The translations under genes were made by a program, and so were the position numbers. From Rhodothermus profundi (GTDB lineage Bacteria; Bacteroidota; Rhodothermia; Rhodothermales; Rhodothermaceae), in NCBI RefSeq assembly GCF_900142415.1, contig NZ_FRAU01000004.1, positions 1 through 64,000 of the forward strand: a stretch of 64,000 nucleotides of DNA, in the 5' to 3' direction. The notes below the pieces were generated by a model that was given only the letters and a program-made list of their open reading frames with translations, did not search any database and had not been told where the DNA came from. Position 1 is the first letter of the stretch; every line of letters begins with the position of its first letter. Positions 31,331 through 40,723 of the stretch are shown one piece after another.

Positions 31331-31359
31331 ACAAAAAGCCGGCAATGCCGGCTTTTTGT
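31331..31359 (-). terminator. bidirectional-type terminator after the DUF3276 gene
   Basis: ACAAAAAGCCGGC (31331-31343) and GCCGGCTTTTTGT (31347-31359) form a perfect stem around AAT, with a T-run in both directions. It lies 25 bp beyond the DUF3276 stop and just upstream of hisD, and so separates these two units. Confidence 0.88.
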
Positions 31360-31384
31360 CTATGATGCACGCAGGTTTTCTACC

Positions 31385-31780
31385 TTAACCGGCTTTCTCG
31401 TTATCCTGGGAGCGCCGCGGTGCCAGCGGCAGTTCAGGTAAATCTTTGAAGTCGTAATCTGGCAGATATTCCTCGCGAATATGCTGCACCACCTCGTGAA
31501 TGGCAGCGATGAACTTGCCGAAATCCTCCTTGTACAGGAAGATTTTGTGCTTCTCGTAACGGTGATCGTCGATGCGCTTGCTCTCGGTAATGGTGATAAA
31601 GTAATCGTCACCGGAGCGCGTGGGCTTCACGTCAAAAAAGTAGGTACGCTTACCGGCCGGCACCCGCTTGGAATACACCTCTTCACGATAATGCCGGCCC
31701 TCCTGCGGCGCACGTTGATCCCGCATGGCGTTGTATTCGTCCGAAGCCGCTCCCTGGTAAGTGTGTTGTTCGTAGCTCAT
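31385..31780 (-). CDS. PUR family DNA/RNA-binding protein (DUF3276)
   Basis: A 131-residue protein with a single PUR-alpha-type domain (about 32-105: EEVYSKRVPAGKRTYFFDVKPT and DDYFITITESKR). The family includes Borrelia BpuR, which binds single-stranded nucleic acids, and DUF3276 is widespread in Bacteroidota. The N- and C-terminal tails are polar and probably disordered. The gene is its own transcription unit: a likely promoter is at 31861-31891 and a strong terminator at 31331-31359. The target is unknown. Confidence 0.88.
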   Translation of the reverse strand: MSYEQHTYQGAASDEYNAMRDQRAPQEGRHYREEVYSKRVPAGKRTYFFDVKPTRSGDDYFITITESKRIDDHRYEKHKIFLYKEDFGKFIAAIHEVVQHIREEYLPDYDFKDLPELPLAPRRSQDNEKAG

Positions 31781-31860
31781 GAACGTCCCTTCGCTGCTTC
31801 ACAGACATACATACTTCCTCCATTTCGGCCCTTCCCCCTGAGGGAAGAACCGATCGGCCC

Positions 31861-31891
31861 TAAATATGCAAAGAAATCCTCAAAAACTCAA
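31861..31891 (-). promoter_or_regulatory. candidate promoter of the DUF3276 gene
   Basis: On the minus strand TTGAGT (31891-31886) is followed by TATTTA (31866-31861) 19 bases later, a spacing that suits the -33/-7 arrangement of Bacteroidota-type promoters. The region is A+T-rich and lies 80 bp ahead of the ATG. A short hairpin (CTTCCC/GGGAAG, near 31829-31845) sits in the leader. Confidence 0.35.
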
Positions 31892-31928
31892 TGCCCTACC
31901 TGATTTTTTGTTTAAGCACAGGGCAATT

Positions 31929-32774
31929 CTAAAATTTCTTTGCAGATTGTTGATACAAGATGCCTCGAATCAATCGTTCCAGTTGATTGCGCACTTGCAG
32001 TCCTACCTGCAGTACTTCTTCATGCGTAAGCGGACCTGAATGCAGGCCGGCTGCCATGTTGGTGATTGTAGAGATGCCCAGCACCTTCATGCCAAGCTTG
32101 CGGGCCTGAAGCACTTCGGGCACCGTACTCATCCCTACTGCATCGGCTCCCATCCGCCGATACATGCGGATCTCTGCTTTTGTCTCATAGCTCGGACCTA
32201 AGGTCCACAGATAAACACCGCGCCGGATGGGTATGCCCAGGCGTAAGGCGACCGCTTCGGCGATTGCAAGCCAGGATAGATCATAGGGTTGGGCCATGTC
32301 GGGCGCACCACGCATGTGCAAACACGAGTCATCAAGCTGGCCTACCAGCGGATTGCGAAAAGCAGCATTGATATGATCAGCAATCAGCATGAGCATGCCG
32401 GGCCGAAAATGTGGATTTAACCCGCCGGCGGCGTTGGTCACAATGAGAGATCGAGCGCCGAGCGCGTGCACCAGACGAACCGGCAGCGTAACTGTCTGAG
32501 GAGGATAGCCCTCATAGCAATGCAACCGGCCCTGTAGCACGACGACCCGGCATCCTTCCAGTCGCCCAAACACCAGTCGACCCGCATGTCCGGATACGGT
32601 TGGCGTCGGATATCCCGGAATCTCCTGCACCGGCACCTCAATCGCCGCGCTTACCGATTCAGCCAACGCGCCCAGACCGGATCCCAGAATCAGCGCGACC
32701 TCAGGGGTTTCCCGCAGCCGCGGTTTCAGCCAGTCCAGCGCCGCCTGCAGCGATACTTCGGAATGCGCCATCAT
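31929..32774 (-). CDS. punA: purine nucleoside phosphorylase
   Basis: A trimeric-type PNP that splits inosine and guanosine with phosphate. The 281 residues start at ATG 32774, which overlaps the TGA of the upstream phosphatase gene (ATGA); a second ATG follows at once. The frame is open much further upstream but only inside that gene. Motifs: LILGSGLG (phosphate loop), VVVLQGRLHCYEGY, NAAGGLNPHFRPGMLMLI, GPSYETKAEIRMYRRMGADAVGMSTVPE. It is the last gene of the tight TonB-receptor-to-PNP chain. Confidence 0.95.
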   Translation of the reverse strand: MMAHSEVSLQAALDWLKPRLRETPEVALILGSGLGALAESVSAAIEVPVQEIPGYPTPTVSGHAGRLVFGRLEGCRVVVLQGRLHCYEGYPPQTVTLPVRLVHALGARSLIVTNAAGGLNPHFRPGMLMLIADHINAAFRNPLVGQLDDSCLHMRGAPDMAQPYDLSWLAIAEAVALRLGIPIRRGVYLWTLGPSYETKAEIRMYRRMGADAVGMSTVPEVLQARKLGMKVLGISTITNMAAGLHSGPLTHEEVLQVGLQVRNQLERLIRGILYQQSAKKF

Positions 32775-35308
32775 GGGTTTGCGTTTATCTCCAGCAGGAT
32801 AGCTGTCAGGTCGTCTGCCAGTTCCCTGGTCTGGGCGAACTGTTGGAGCTGGCTGTGTAAGGAAGCCAGAGCCTGCTCTGGCGTCTGTTGCTGACGGCTG
32901 CTCTGAATCAGCCATTGTTGCAGGCGTTCGGTGCCCCAACGCTCTGCAGGAGCGCCGGCTATTTCTGGAAGCCCATCTGTGTATAGCAATATCCGGTCTC
33001 CTGGCTCCAGGTGCAGCGTGCAGCCTTCTATGGTTGCCTGAAACCATGAGGTGCTGGCCAGCCCGATCCCCATACCAGGAGGCCGATGGCACTGCACCCG
33101 ATCTTTCAGGGCCTGATAGTGCAACACCGGTGGATGTCCGGCCCGCGCCATGGTAAACGTGCGAGCCCGGGGATCCAGCACCCCATAAATCATCGTCACG
33201 AATACTCCTCGAGGCGCCTGTTCGCGAAAAAGTTGATTCAGGTGGGCAAGAATACGAACTGGATCCCGTACAGAAAGACTGAGCGCCCGCACATGTCCCT
33301 TGATAAGGGTCATAAAGAAAGCGGCCTGAATGCCTTTGCCGCTGACATCTCCCACCACAACAGCCAGGCGTCCGTCCGGCAATGCGAACACGTCGTAGTA
33401 GTCCCCTCCCACTTCATAGGCTGGCTGGCAGAGCGCTGCCATCGTAACGCCCGGCACCTCTGGCAATGCCCGAGGCAGCAACGACGCCTGCGCCTGCCGT
33501 GCGATCTCTAGCTCCCGCTCCAGCCGTTCCTGACGGGCCAGCTCTTTCAAATAGGCAGGAATGTAGCGCGGCAGCTCTTTCTCAGAGCGCTGGCTGCGGA
33601 GTCCAACCAACCCGAGGGCAGCGCCGAATCCCAGCACGCCCCAGACCAGCCAGGCATCTCCCATAAACGGTCCTCCCCATCCCATCCACCCGGACGCACT
33701 CTGCCACAACAGCCAGGCGGTGACCACTCCTACGCCACAGCAGACAGGTTCGTAGCGCCAGAACGCCCACCCCAGCACTACGCCCCACAACGCATGCAGC
33801 CCTAGCTCTAGCGCCATTTGCTCCAACTCGACCGTGCTGACGCTCACCAGCAGGAGCAAAAGCGTCAGCATGCCCACGCTTCGGACAAAATCACGCCAGG
33901 GCAGCCACGACCCAACGGCTAATATTACATAGGTCAAGAGCATCCCCAGCCACACAGAAGACCCCAGCCATACGACCGCCTGCCCTCCGGGCCATGGCAT
34001 GGTCCACGCATTCGCTTCCAGGCGCAACGCAGCCCGAGGCCAGAGCCAGAGCAACACAGCCGTTATCCCCAGCAGCATGCCGCCCAGTGCAATACCGCGC
34101 AGCAGGGCTGCTCCAACCACCATGTTTCGGATTTGCCCTCGCCGCAGCAGCGTCAACGCAGCCAGTTTTTCCGGCCAGCGATCCCGGGCCAACGCATCGG
34201 ACGTGCTGCCTGCCAGAAACACGGTAACCGCACTGAACACGCCCACAATCAAGGCTGAAAACAGCAGAATCATCCCCCGCACCCAGGGGTTGGGGATCTG
34301 CATCAGTCCAGGTAACGCAGCCGCCAGCGTAGCCATGGCAAAAGCCAGTCCTCCCACGACTGCATCGCGCAACGGTCCCTGCGTGTCCAGCAGGCGGCGG
34401 TGCAATCGCCGTAAAAACACGACGAGCAACCAGATGCCAAGCAGCACATAGGTCAGCACCGTCAGCAGCTCCTGAATCTCATGCACGGTAAACCCCGCGT
34501 CGCTTCGCGGCGAGGTGCCTTCGCCAAACGGCACAGCCTCAGGCATCCGTAGTCCCGCCCACTGCACCTCCAGCGACCGCAACTGACCGGTTACCGACAC
34601 AACAACTTCCACGGTCACGGTATCGCCTGTAGGCGCCTGCCCCCGGAATCGTACCAGGGCCTGGCGGGATGGTCCTGCTGTTGCTAGCAATCCAACCGAG
34701 TCAGGCTGCAGCGCCAGCGCAGCCCCTATCGTATGGTGCAGGTGATAGCGGGCCAGCGCGACAGCCGCTGCCGGTCCGGGCTGCGCTGGCATCTCAGACG
34801 AGGATGTATCAGACCAACCTGCCTCCTTGAAAGCCGACGGATCAAACGCCGTGGCTTCAATACCGGCTGCGGAGAGGGCATCCGGGTCTGCTCCTGAAGC
34901 TTCCTCGGGCCCTCGGAATGCCCAGATCGTTCCATCTCCGGCCAGCACGACCTGCCAGGACTGGCCGTCTGCTTCATGAGCTGGACGATATACCACCCAC
35001 CGGTAAGCGGGCAGCCAGGGCATGGCATTGAGCTGCTGCACCAGTGCTGGCCGTCCCCATCGCTCCTGCCAGCGGTGCAACAGATCGGTTGCGCGTCGAA
35101 GCGTTGCCACCGCTTGTGTTGTGTCGGCCCGATATCCTCGGCGTTGCAGAAATTGAATCGCCTGGTGCCGGGCGTCCTCGGCCGACAGTACGCGCCCGAG
35201 GACGCTGTCGGGATGCTGGCGCGGCAGCAGCCACACCCCCAGCACCAGCCCGATCAGCCCGGCCAGCGCCAGCCTCCAATCTGCTTTCTCCAGGCCCTGC
35301 TGCGTCAT
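32771..35308 (-). CDS. membrane-bound PP2C/SpoIIE-type serine phosphatase
   Basis: An 845-residue protein: one N-terminal membrane segment (about 11-29), an extracytoplasmic region to about 280, a cluster of membrane segments (about 285-575), a short coiled linker, and a SpoIIE/RsbU-type PP2C domain (about 610-843). Metal-binding residues are present: GGDYYD (D636), GDVSGKG (D654), YTDG (D778) and DD at 832-833. Such phosphatases usually act on an anti-anti-sigma factor; no STAS or RsbW-like gene is nearby. Both ends overlap neighbours by ATGA, with the AI-2E gene upstream and punA downstream. Confidence 0.9.
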   Translation of the reverse strand: MTQQGLEKADWRLALAGLIGLVLGVWLLPRQHPDSVLGRVLSAEDARHQAIQFLQRRGYRADTTQAVATLRRATDLLHRWQERWGRPALVQQLNAMPWLPAYRWVVYRPAHEADGQSWQVVLAGDGTIWAFRGPEEASGADPDALSAAGIEATAFDPSAFKEAGWSDTSSSEMPAQPGPAAAVALARYHLHHTIGAALALQPDSVGLLATAGPSRQALVRFRGQAPTGDTVTVEVVVSVTGQLRSLEVQWAGLRMPEAVPFGEGTSPRSDAGFTVHEIQELLTVLTYVLLGIWLLVVFLRRLHRRLLDTQGPLRDAVVGGLAFAMATLAAALPGLMQIPNPWVRGMILLFSALIVGVFSAVTVFLAGSTSDALARDRWPEKLAALTLLRRGQIRNMVVGAALLRGIALGGMLLGITAVLLWLWPRAALRLEANAWTMPWPGGQAVVWLGSSVWLGMLLTYVILAVGSWLPWRDFVRSVGMLTLLLLLVSVSTVELEQMALELGLHALWGVVLGWAFWRYEPVCCGVGVVTAWLLWQSASGWMGWGGPFMGDAWLVWGVLGFGAALGLVGLRSQRSEKELPRYIPAYLKELARQERLERELEIARQAQASLLPRALPEVPGVTMAALCQPAYEVGGDYYDVFALPDGRLAVVVGDVSGKGIQAAFFMTLIKGHVRALSLSVRDPVRILAHLNQLFREQAPRGVFVTMIYGVLDPRARTFTMARAGHPPVLHYQALKDRVQCHRPPGMGIGLASTSWFQATIEGCTLHLEPGDRILLYTDGLPEIAGAPAERWGTERLQQWLIQSSRQQQTPEQALASLHSQLQQFAQTRELADDLTAILLEINANP

Positions 35309-36423
35309 CGGGCTGATGCGTTTAGAATGCGATAGTTACGTACGCTCCACCGGATTTGCTCTGCCGTCACGCGCAGGATGGTCAGAAGCGGAATAGCCAG
35401 GAGCATACCAATAATGCCAGCGAGTTGCGCCCCTACCAGCACCGCAAACAGGATAATCAGAGGGTGGGCCCGCGCAGCCCGCGAGAAAATCAGTGGCTGA
35501 AACAACACGTTGTCTGCAATCTGCGTCAGCCCCATGGCCACAAGTATTTCGGGTACCAGAGAAAAATCGCCGGTCTGGGCAATGCCTACCAGGGTGCCGG
35601 CTAAAAAGCCCATGAGGGGTCCAAAATAGGGAATGGTGTTGGCAATGCCCGTGAAAAGCCCAACCGCTACTGCAAACCGCAGTCCGACTAGCGAAAGCAA
35701 CACACTGGCCAGTGTCGCTACAGAAAGACTCTGCAAGAGCAACGCCCGAAAGTAACGGCCTACATTGGCACCCAGCTTATCCAGCACGGCCAGGGTCAAC
35801 TCAAAGTAGCGGTTCGGGACAAGCCTGAGCAGAGAGCGCCGCAGCCGCGTGCCATCCTTAAGCGCAAAGAACGTCACAAAAGGAATGACAAGCACGGCAT
35901 AGAACAGATTGGTAAACAGATCAAGCACAGAACCGATGGTGCTGGCTAATTGGCGCTCGCGAATCAGGGTTTCAAAGCCCTGCTGCAATGCATTCATCAA
36001 CGTGCCCGGCTGTATGGGGAAAAAGCGCGCCAACCACTGCTCAAACTGCGTAATCGCTCCCTGCAGCGAGGCCAGCGAGATGAGCTGCGAAAGCTCAGCA
36101 AGCTGACGAGCCAGAAAAGGTACCAGCGACGTGAACGCCAGACTGAGAAGGCCCGTCACCAGCAGGAGCGTCAACAAAATGGCAGGTACCCGCCCCAGCC
36201 CCACCCGCTGCAATAGGTCCACAATGGGACGCAATAAATAAGCCAGTACCAATCCGACCGTTAGATAGACAATCAGATTGGTAAAGTAACTGACCATCCA
36301 GACCGCTACCCCCAGCAATACCAGCCCCATTACCAGCCGTCCCAGCCAGTGACGCGTCAGATATTGCCAGGCCGAGACAGGAGCTGCCTGCTCAATCGGA
36401 GCATCTGATTCTCCCTGGTGCAT
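35305..36423 (-). CDS. AI-2E family (PerM-like) transporter
   Basis: A 372-residue integral membrane protein of the AI-2E/PerM/YdiK superfamily with about eight membrane segments and the usual hydrophilic central section (about 105-170). The family segments GIANTIPYFGPLMG and PLIFSRAARAHPLIILFAVLVG are clear. Members export varied small molecules or serve as Na+/H+ antiporters, so the substrate is open. It starts 3 bp after recX and overlaps the phosphatase start by 4 bp. Confidence 0.92.
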   Translation of the reverse strand: MHQGESDAPIEQAAPVSAWQYLTRHWLGRLVMGLVLLGVAVWMVSYFTNLIVYLTVGLVLAYLLRPIVDLLQRVGLGRVPAILLTLLLVTGLLSLAFTSLVPFLARQLAELSQLISLASLQGAITQFEQWLARFFPIQPGTLMNALQQGFETLIRERQLASTIGSVLDLFTNLFYAVLVIPFVTFFALKDGTRLRRSLLRLVPNRYFELTLAVLDKLGANVGRYFRALLLQSLSVATLASVLLSLVGLRFAVAVGLFTGIANTIPYFGPLMGFLAGTLVGIAQTGDFSLVPEILVAMGLTQIADNVLFQPLIFSRAARAHPLIILFAVLVGAQLAGIIGMLLAIPLLTILRVTAEQIRWSVRNYRILNASAR

Positions 36424-36426
36424 GGC

Positions 36427-37101
36427 TCAGTTCAGCTCGCGTAGCAGCATATAAGCAATTTCGGACGAAAATCCTCTTCGAAGCAAAAAAGCAACGAGCT
36501 TTTGCTGACGCTTCTTTCGGTCGGGCTCTTGCCGGCGCAGCAGTTGCCATCGGCGTTGCGCCAGCGGACGAGCCACTTCCAGGGGACTGGTCCTGGCCAG
36601 CACGGACGCCAGCGCGGTTTCCACCACGGCGGACGGCACGCCGCGGCGATACAGCTCGTGCCGGAGCCAGCGGGGGCCGTACCCCTTCCCGGCCAGCCGT
36701 TCTTCTACATAAGCCTGGGCATAGCGCAGATCGTCCAGATAGCGCTGCGCTTTCAGTTCGGCTATTACCTGCTCGACGATCTCCTCTGAAAAGCCTGCTC
36801 GTTCCAACCGTCGGCGCACTTCCTGAACGGTTCGCTGCCGACGTTCCAGGTAGCGGAGCGCTATACTCCGGGCCTGCCGCGCCAGCTCGGACTGGTAAAT
36901 CGCCCGCTGCACCGTAACCGGTAGTACCTGCCCTTCGCACACAGCATGATGGTGCAGCACGTCGCGATGCACCCCCATCCAGAACATTCCGTCAAGAAAG
37001 ATAGATATGCGCTCCGGATTGTGCGCTTGCGCTTGCAGGCGGGTCACAACGCCCTCTCGAAAAACCGGGGGGTCTGCTGGTTGTAAGGCATGCGTGCTCA
37101 T
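36427..37101 (-). CDS. recX: RecX family regulator of RecA
   Basis: RecX binds and modulates RecA filaments. The 224 residues have an N-terminal beta region followed by repeated three-helix RecX modules (SIALRYLERRQRTVQEVRRRLER, YLDDLRYAQAYVEER, KLVAFLLRRGFSSEIAYMLL). This is longer than the 166 residues of E. coli RecX but normal for Bacteroidota. recA is not in the window. It is tied by ATGA overlap to the DUF4249 gene upstream, an unexpected partner. Confidence 0.92.
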   Translation of the reverse strand: MSTHALQPADPPVFREGVVTRLQAQAHNPERISIFLDGMFWMGVHRDVLHHHAVCEGQVLPVTVQRAIYQSELARQARSIALRYLERRQRTVQEVRRRLERAGFSEEIVEQVIAELKAQRYLDDLRYAQAYVEERLAGKGYGPRWLRHELYRRGVPSAVVETALASVLARTSPLEVARPLAQRRWQLLRRQEPDRKKRQQKLVAFLLRRGFSSEIAYMLLRELN

Positions 37102-37982
37102 GGGGCCACCGTCAATCGAAGCGAGTCCAGTGCAATTCCTGCTACAATCCCCAGCCCTCCTACTACGTTGGAAACGGGCTCTCTACGTTCCGGAGATTCG
37201 CGGGTGGCTGCAAATCGGGCGTAGGCCTGCCCGCTCCGCAGCAGCGCTACCCGCAACGTGTGCGCTGGCAAAGGCGCCTGCGCCGAATCGACCGGCACAG
37301 CATAGACACCAGTCCAGCGCCGGCGTCCATCGGGCTCCCGAGCACTCTGCTGCTCCAACAGCACCTGTTCAGTTCGCAGAAATAAATCCACCACGACGGA
37401 CGAAAAAGGTACGGCCGGCTGCAGGTGAGGCCGAACCCAGTAGCTGCTGTCTGGCGCGTCAGGCGCGTGCCACCAGAGCGTTACCTCGACGGGATACAGA
37501 TAGCCCTTACGGGCACCGATAGCCAGCGAGTCGTTTAAGACCAGCGAATCAAGTAATACAGCAGGCACCGGTACGTCAGGAAAGGATACCTGCACGCTGT
37601 CGATCTGGATTGGCGGAGGAAGGGCATCGCGCGCATAGATCCGCAGGCCGCGCCACTGGATCTCCAGAACAAAGGACATCTGCGGCGGCAAAATTAAATC
37701 CAGGCGTTCGGGCCGGTAATAGCCAGGCGCTGCAGGATCAGGACGGTACGAGATATACAACGTATCGAGCGCCAGGGTTACCCGGGCATCTGTTACGGCC
37801 TGAGCTCCGTCGGGATCGTAGGGGCCTGTCAACGGACCGGTCTGGCGCAGCCGAATGGCCGGGGGAGGGGCTCCTGTCTCCAGAAAAGCTTCTACGACCA
37901 GCACCGGCTCGGCGCCTGGCACTACCGTATCACAGCCTACTGCCCATCCTATTAGGAGAAGCAACCCGATTCGTCCCTTCAT
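37098..37982 (-). CDS. DUF4249 lipoprotein
   Basis: A 294-residue predicted lipoprotein (lipobox WAVGC, Cys17) of the DUF4249 family: an N-terminal beta domain (VVEAFLETGAPPPAIRLRQT) and a longer beta-rich body. In Bacteroidota this family is nearly always encoded beside a TonB-dependent receptor with an N-terminal carboxypeptidase-like domain, as here. The function is not known; a surface partner of the receptor is a fair inference. It overlaps the receptor gene and recX by 4 bp each. Confidence 0.88.
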   Translation of the reverse strand: MKGRIGLLLLIGWAVGCDTVVPGAEPVLVVEAFLETGAPPPAIRLRQTGPLTGPYDPDGAQAVTDARVTLALDTLYISYRPDPAAPGYYRPERLDLILPPQMSFVLEIQWRGLRIYARDALPPPIQIDSVQVSFPDVPVPAVLLDSLVLNDSLAIGARKGYLYPVEVTLWWHAPDAPDSSYWVRPHLQPAVPFSSVVVDLFLRTEQVLLEQQSAREPDGRRRWTGVYAVPVDSAQAPLPAHTLRVALLRSGQAYARFAATRESPERREPVSNVVGGLGIVAGIALDSLRLTVAP

Positions 37983-40648
37983 AACTCCATCTGAAGTTCC
38001 AGCAGTGGAAGCAGCGGGAGGCCCCGTCGGTCGATAACGCGCACGCCTGTGGGCGTTGGTTCATAGCGTCGGTCAATTACATTGCGGTGGTTAAACAGAT
38101 TGTACACGTACAACTCCACCTCCCAACGCGCGCCCAGCCATCCAAAGCGGTACGCTACCCGCGCATCGACGCGCCAGTAGGGGGGCAACCGCCCATTGTT
38201 AATGTCCGGGCGATAGAGATAGCTGATGGGGTCTGGCTCGAGCGGGTCGCTCAGCTCATAGCGGGCTACCGGTACGGTGGTCGGATAGCCGCTGCGCAGC
38301 TCGCCAGCCAGCATTACTTCCCAGCGAGAGCGCGTGTAGCGTATGAAGGCGTTCAGGGCTTTGGGCACGTCGAAACGGGCGGGTCGATCGCGCTGCTCAC
38401 CCAGCGCTGGCGCGCGGTTCAGCGAGCGCCCGCCGCGATAGCTTACCCAGAGCTGCCAGGGATCACGATCGATCCGTACCAACGCTTCAATGCCAAAGGC
38501 ACGAGCTTGCGCGGGCGTGTACTGCCCGAGCAATACGCCAGTCTCAATCCCGGGGCCTTCCAGGCCATCTTTGGTCTGATACACATCCTGAGGCAAGAGC
38601 GTATAGCGCTGTCGTCGGTAGTAAAGCTGCGTGCGCAGCGTCAGCCAGGGATGCGGTCGGGCTTCCAGTTCGGTTGCTCCCTGCCAGGCAACAGCCGGTC
38701 GCACGCCAGCTCCGGCCGGTATCCAGCGCGTTGAGACCACATCATACACGTAGGAAAACCGATCCCGCAACTGGTGTAGATACTGCACGTAGCGTCCAAT
38801 GCTTATGCGCAGCACCACCTGATCGGGACTCAGACTGTACCGCATCGACAGCCGGGGCTCCCATTCTACCGCTAACGCCTCAAATCGGCTGAGCCGCAAG
38901 CCCACCTGTCCTTCCCAGCGCGTTGTAGGACGCCACACGTGCTGCGCGTACAGCGTTGCCTCCAGGGCCTGCTGCCGACTCCGCTGCACCAGGGTATCGA
39001 CGGCGCGGGGCGCTCGTTGCACCCGCGCGTTCAGGGTGCTGCGAAATGTGCGGCGCACCAGTTGCACGCCCAGTTGGGTCTCATGGGTTAGCGTCGCATA
39101 ATGGTTGGCTTCTACTCGAACGCCTACATCTTCCAGATGCACGGTGTAACGCGAGGCTACAGCTGCACTTCCGGTAGGCTTTACGAAAAAGGCTTCGCGT
39201 GCGCGATAACCGGACAGATAAGCCACTGTGCTTACAAAAAAACGCCGTGTGGGTAGATACTGGTAGCGAAAGCTGATCAGTCGATTCCCCCAGCGTTGAT
39301 CCACCTCAAAAAACAGATCGGCCGGTCGCAGCCACGACGAAAAATCCAGGGAGAAATCAAAGGGCAGGCGCAGGTCCAGGTCGTCTCCTCCCTCATAGTA
39401 GCTGAGCGAAAGCCGGTGGCGCACGCCAGGACGATAGGCCAGCTTGGCGCTGACATCATAGAAATAGTAGCCGGTGCGCAGCGTATCGCGCCGGCCATTT
39501 TCATCCTCAACGGGATGCTCGCGTCCGATGAGTTGATCCAGATAAGAGCGTCGCCCGGCCATCATAAACGAGCTGCCCTGCGTGATCGGGCTTTCGATGA
39601 TAAAGCGGGCGCTGAGCGGACTAAGTCCCAGCAACGTCCGAGGCTGTTCCCGGTTACCATCCCGCATTTCGGCTTCCAGCACAGCACTTAGCCGTCCCCC
39701 ATGGCTGGCCGGGAAAGCCCCCTGGTACAAACGGATGCCCTTGAAGGTCTCGGTCTGGAAGGTCGAGATCAGACTGAACGCATGCCAGGGATGGTAGATC
39801 GGTGCCCCATCCAACAGGTAGAGATTCTGATCCGGCGTCCCTCCCTGAACCAGCAGCCCCCCGCTGACTTCACCCGAACGCTGCACGCCTGGCAGCCACT
39901 GCAACACCTGAAAAAGATCCTGTTCTCCGGGAAATGACGGTAAGCGTTCCAGGTAGGGAACGGGCAACGTGAACGTTCCGGTTGTCGCGGCTTGCTCTTC
40001 CAACGGCAACCGGCTGGCATCAATGCGCACCACCCCGATGCCCAGCGTAACCGGCTGAAGCCACAGCGTCTGCGGCTCTCCTCCAGCCCAGAGTATGGTG
40101 TCGAGAGCGGCATATCCCAGGTAAGAGACGCGCACGCGATAAAACGCGCGGGCAAGGGTTGGCAGCGCAAAATAGCCCGCCGCATTGGTGATAGCGCCTC
40201 GCCGCAGATCCGGCAGATATACATGCGCACCGGGCAGCACCTCCCCTGTCTGGGCATCCAGCACAAAGCCTGAGAGCAACCCTGTTGCCGGTCCCCAGCT
40301 TCGCCGAGATGCCCGTGTTGCCACCAGCACATACTGTCCTGCGCGGATGCGTCGCGCCCGAAGACTTGTGCCCTGCAGCAGGCAGGCCAGCGCTTCCTCT
40401 ATTCGGTCACCCTGATACCGGCAAGAGCTGCGTTGATGCGCAATCAGCCGCTGGGCATAAACCAGCCGGATGCCTGTTTGCGCCTCCAGTTGCCGAAGCG
40501 CTTCAGCCAACGGGACGTTCTGCACGTCAATTGTTACCAGAGCGCTCTGGGCACGGGCGGGCAGTCCAATGCCTACCGTGAGCAGCAACCCCAGCAGGCC
40601 GCACTTCTGCCACCGTGAAAGGCGCTGTTTCCAAGCCCGTAGGGACAT
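37979..40648 (-). CDS. TonB-dependent receptor with STN signalling domain
   Basis: An 889-residue outer membrane receptor. The signal peptide ends near ARAQ (34). An STN (secretin/TonB short N-terminal) domain follows at about 38-110, then a carboxypeptidase-like regulatory domain (about 122-200, LSGFVLDAQTGEVLPGAHVYL), the plug (about 230-330, LLVQGGTPDQNLYLLDGAPIYH) and a 22-strand barrel to the C-terminus (LPLLELQMEL). The STN domain and the sigma/FecR pair just upstream point to FecA-like transmembrane signalling. The ligand cannot be deduced; no siderophore or glycan gene is nearby. Confidence 0.95.
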   Translation of the reverse strand: MSLRAWKQRLSRWQKCGLLGLLLTVGIGLPARAQSALVTIDVQNVPLAEALRQLEAQTGIRLVYAQRLIAHQRSSCRYQGDRIEEALACLLQGTSLRARRIRAGQYVLVATRASRRSWGPATGLLSGFVLDAQTGEVLPGAHVYLPDLRRGAITNAAGYFALPTLARAFYRVRVSYLGYAALDTILWAGGEPQTLWLQPVTLGIGVVRIDASRLPLEEQAATTGTFTLPVPYLERLPSFPGEQDLFQVLQWLPGVQRSGEVSGGLLVQGGTPDQNLYLLDGAPIYHPWHAFSLISTFQTETFKGIRLYQGAFPASHGGRLSAVLEAEMRDGNREQPRTLLGLSPLSARFIIESPITQGSSFMMAGRRSYLDQLIGREHPVEDENGRRDTLRTGYYFYDVSAKLAYRPGVRHRLSLSYYEGGDDLDLRLPFDFSLDFSSWLRPADLFFEVDQRWGNRLISFRYQYLPTRRFFVSTVAYLSGYRAREAFFVKPTGSAAVASRYTVHLEDVGVRVEANHYATLTHETQLGVQLVRRTFRSTLNARVQRAPRAVDTLVQRSRQQALEATLYAQHVWRPTTRWEGQVGLRLSRFEALAVEWEPRLSMRYSLSPDQVVLRISIGRYVQYLHQLRDRFSYVYDVVSTRWIPAGAGVRPAVAWQGATELEARPHPWLTLRTQLYYRRQRYTLLPQDVYQTKDGLEGPGIETGVLLGQYTPAQARAFGIEALVRIDRDPWQLWVSYRGGRSLNRAPALGEQRDRPARFDVPKALNAFIRYTRSRWEVMLAGELRSGYPTTVPVARYELSDPLEPDPISYLYRPDINNGRLPPYWRVDARVAYRFGWLGARWEVELYVYNLFNHRNVIDRRYEPTPTGVRVIDRRGLPLLPLLELQMEL

Positions 40649-40723
40649 GCGCAGAACCTTGACGGCGTCGTGGGGGAACGCGCCTATCTTACGCCCGGAG
40701 CGCCCGAGAGTTGTCTTTGTGCC

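Noticed and set aside
31308-31370. N-terminal extension of hisD to 31370
   Set aside because: It would cross a perfect terminator hairpin at 31331-31359, and family similarity begins at the ATG at 31307.
32775-33092. N-terminal extension of the purine nucleoside phosphorylase frame
   Set aside because: The extension lies within the phosphatase coding sequence, is not protein-like, and the ATGA-coupled start at 32774 gives the normal PNP length.
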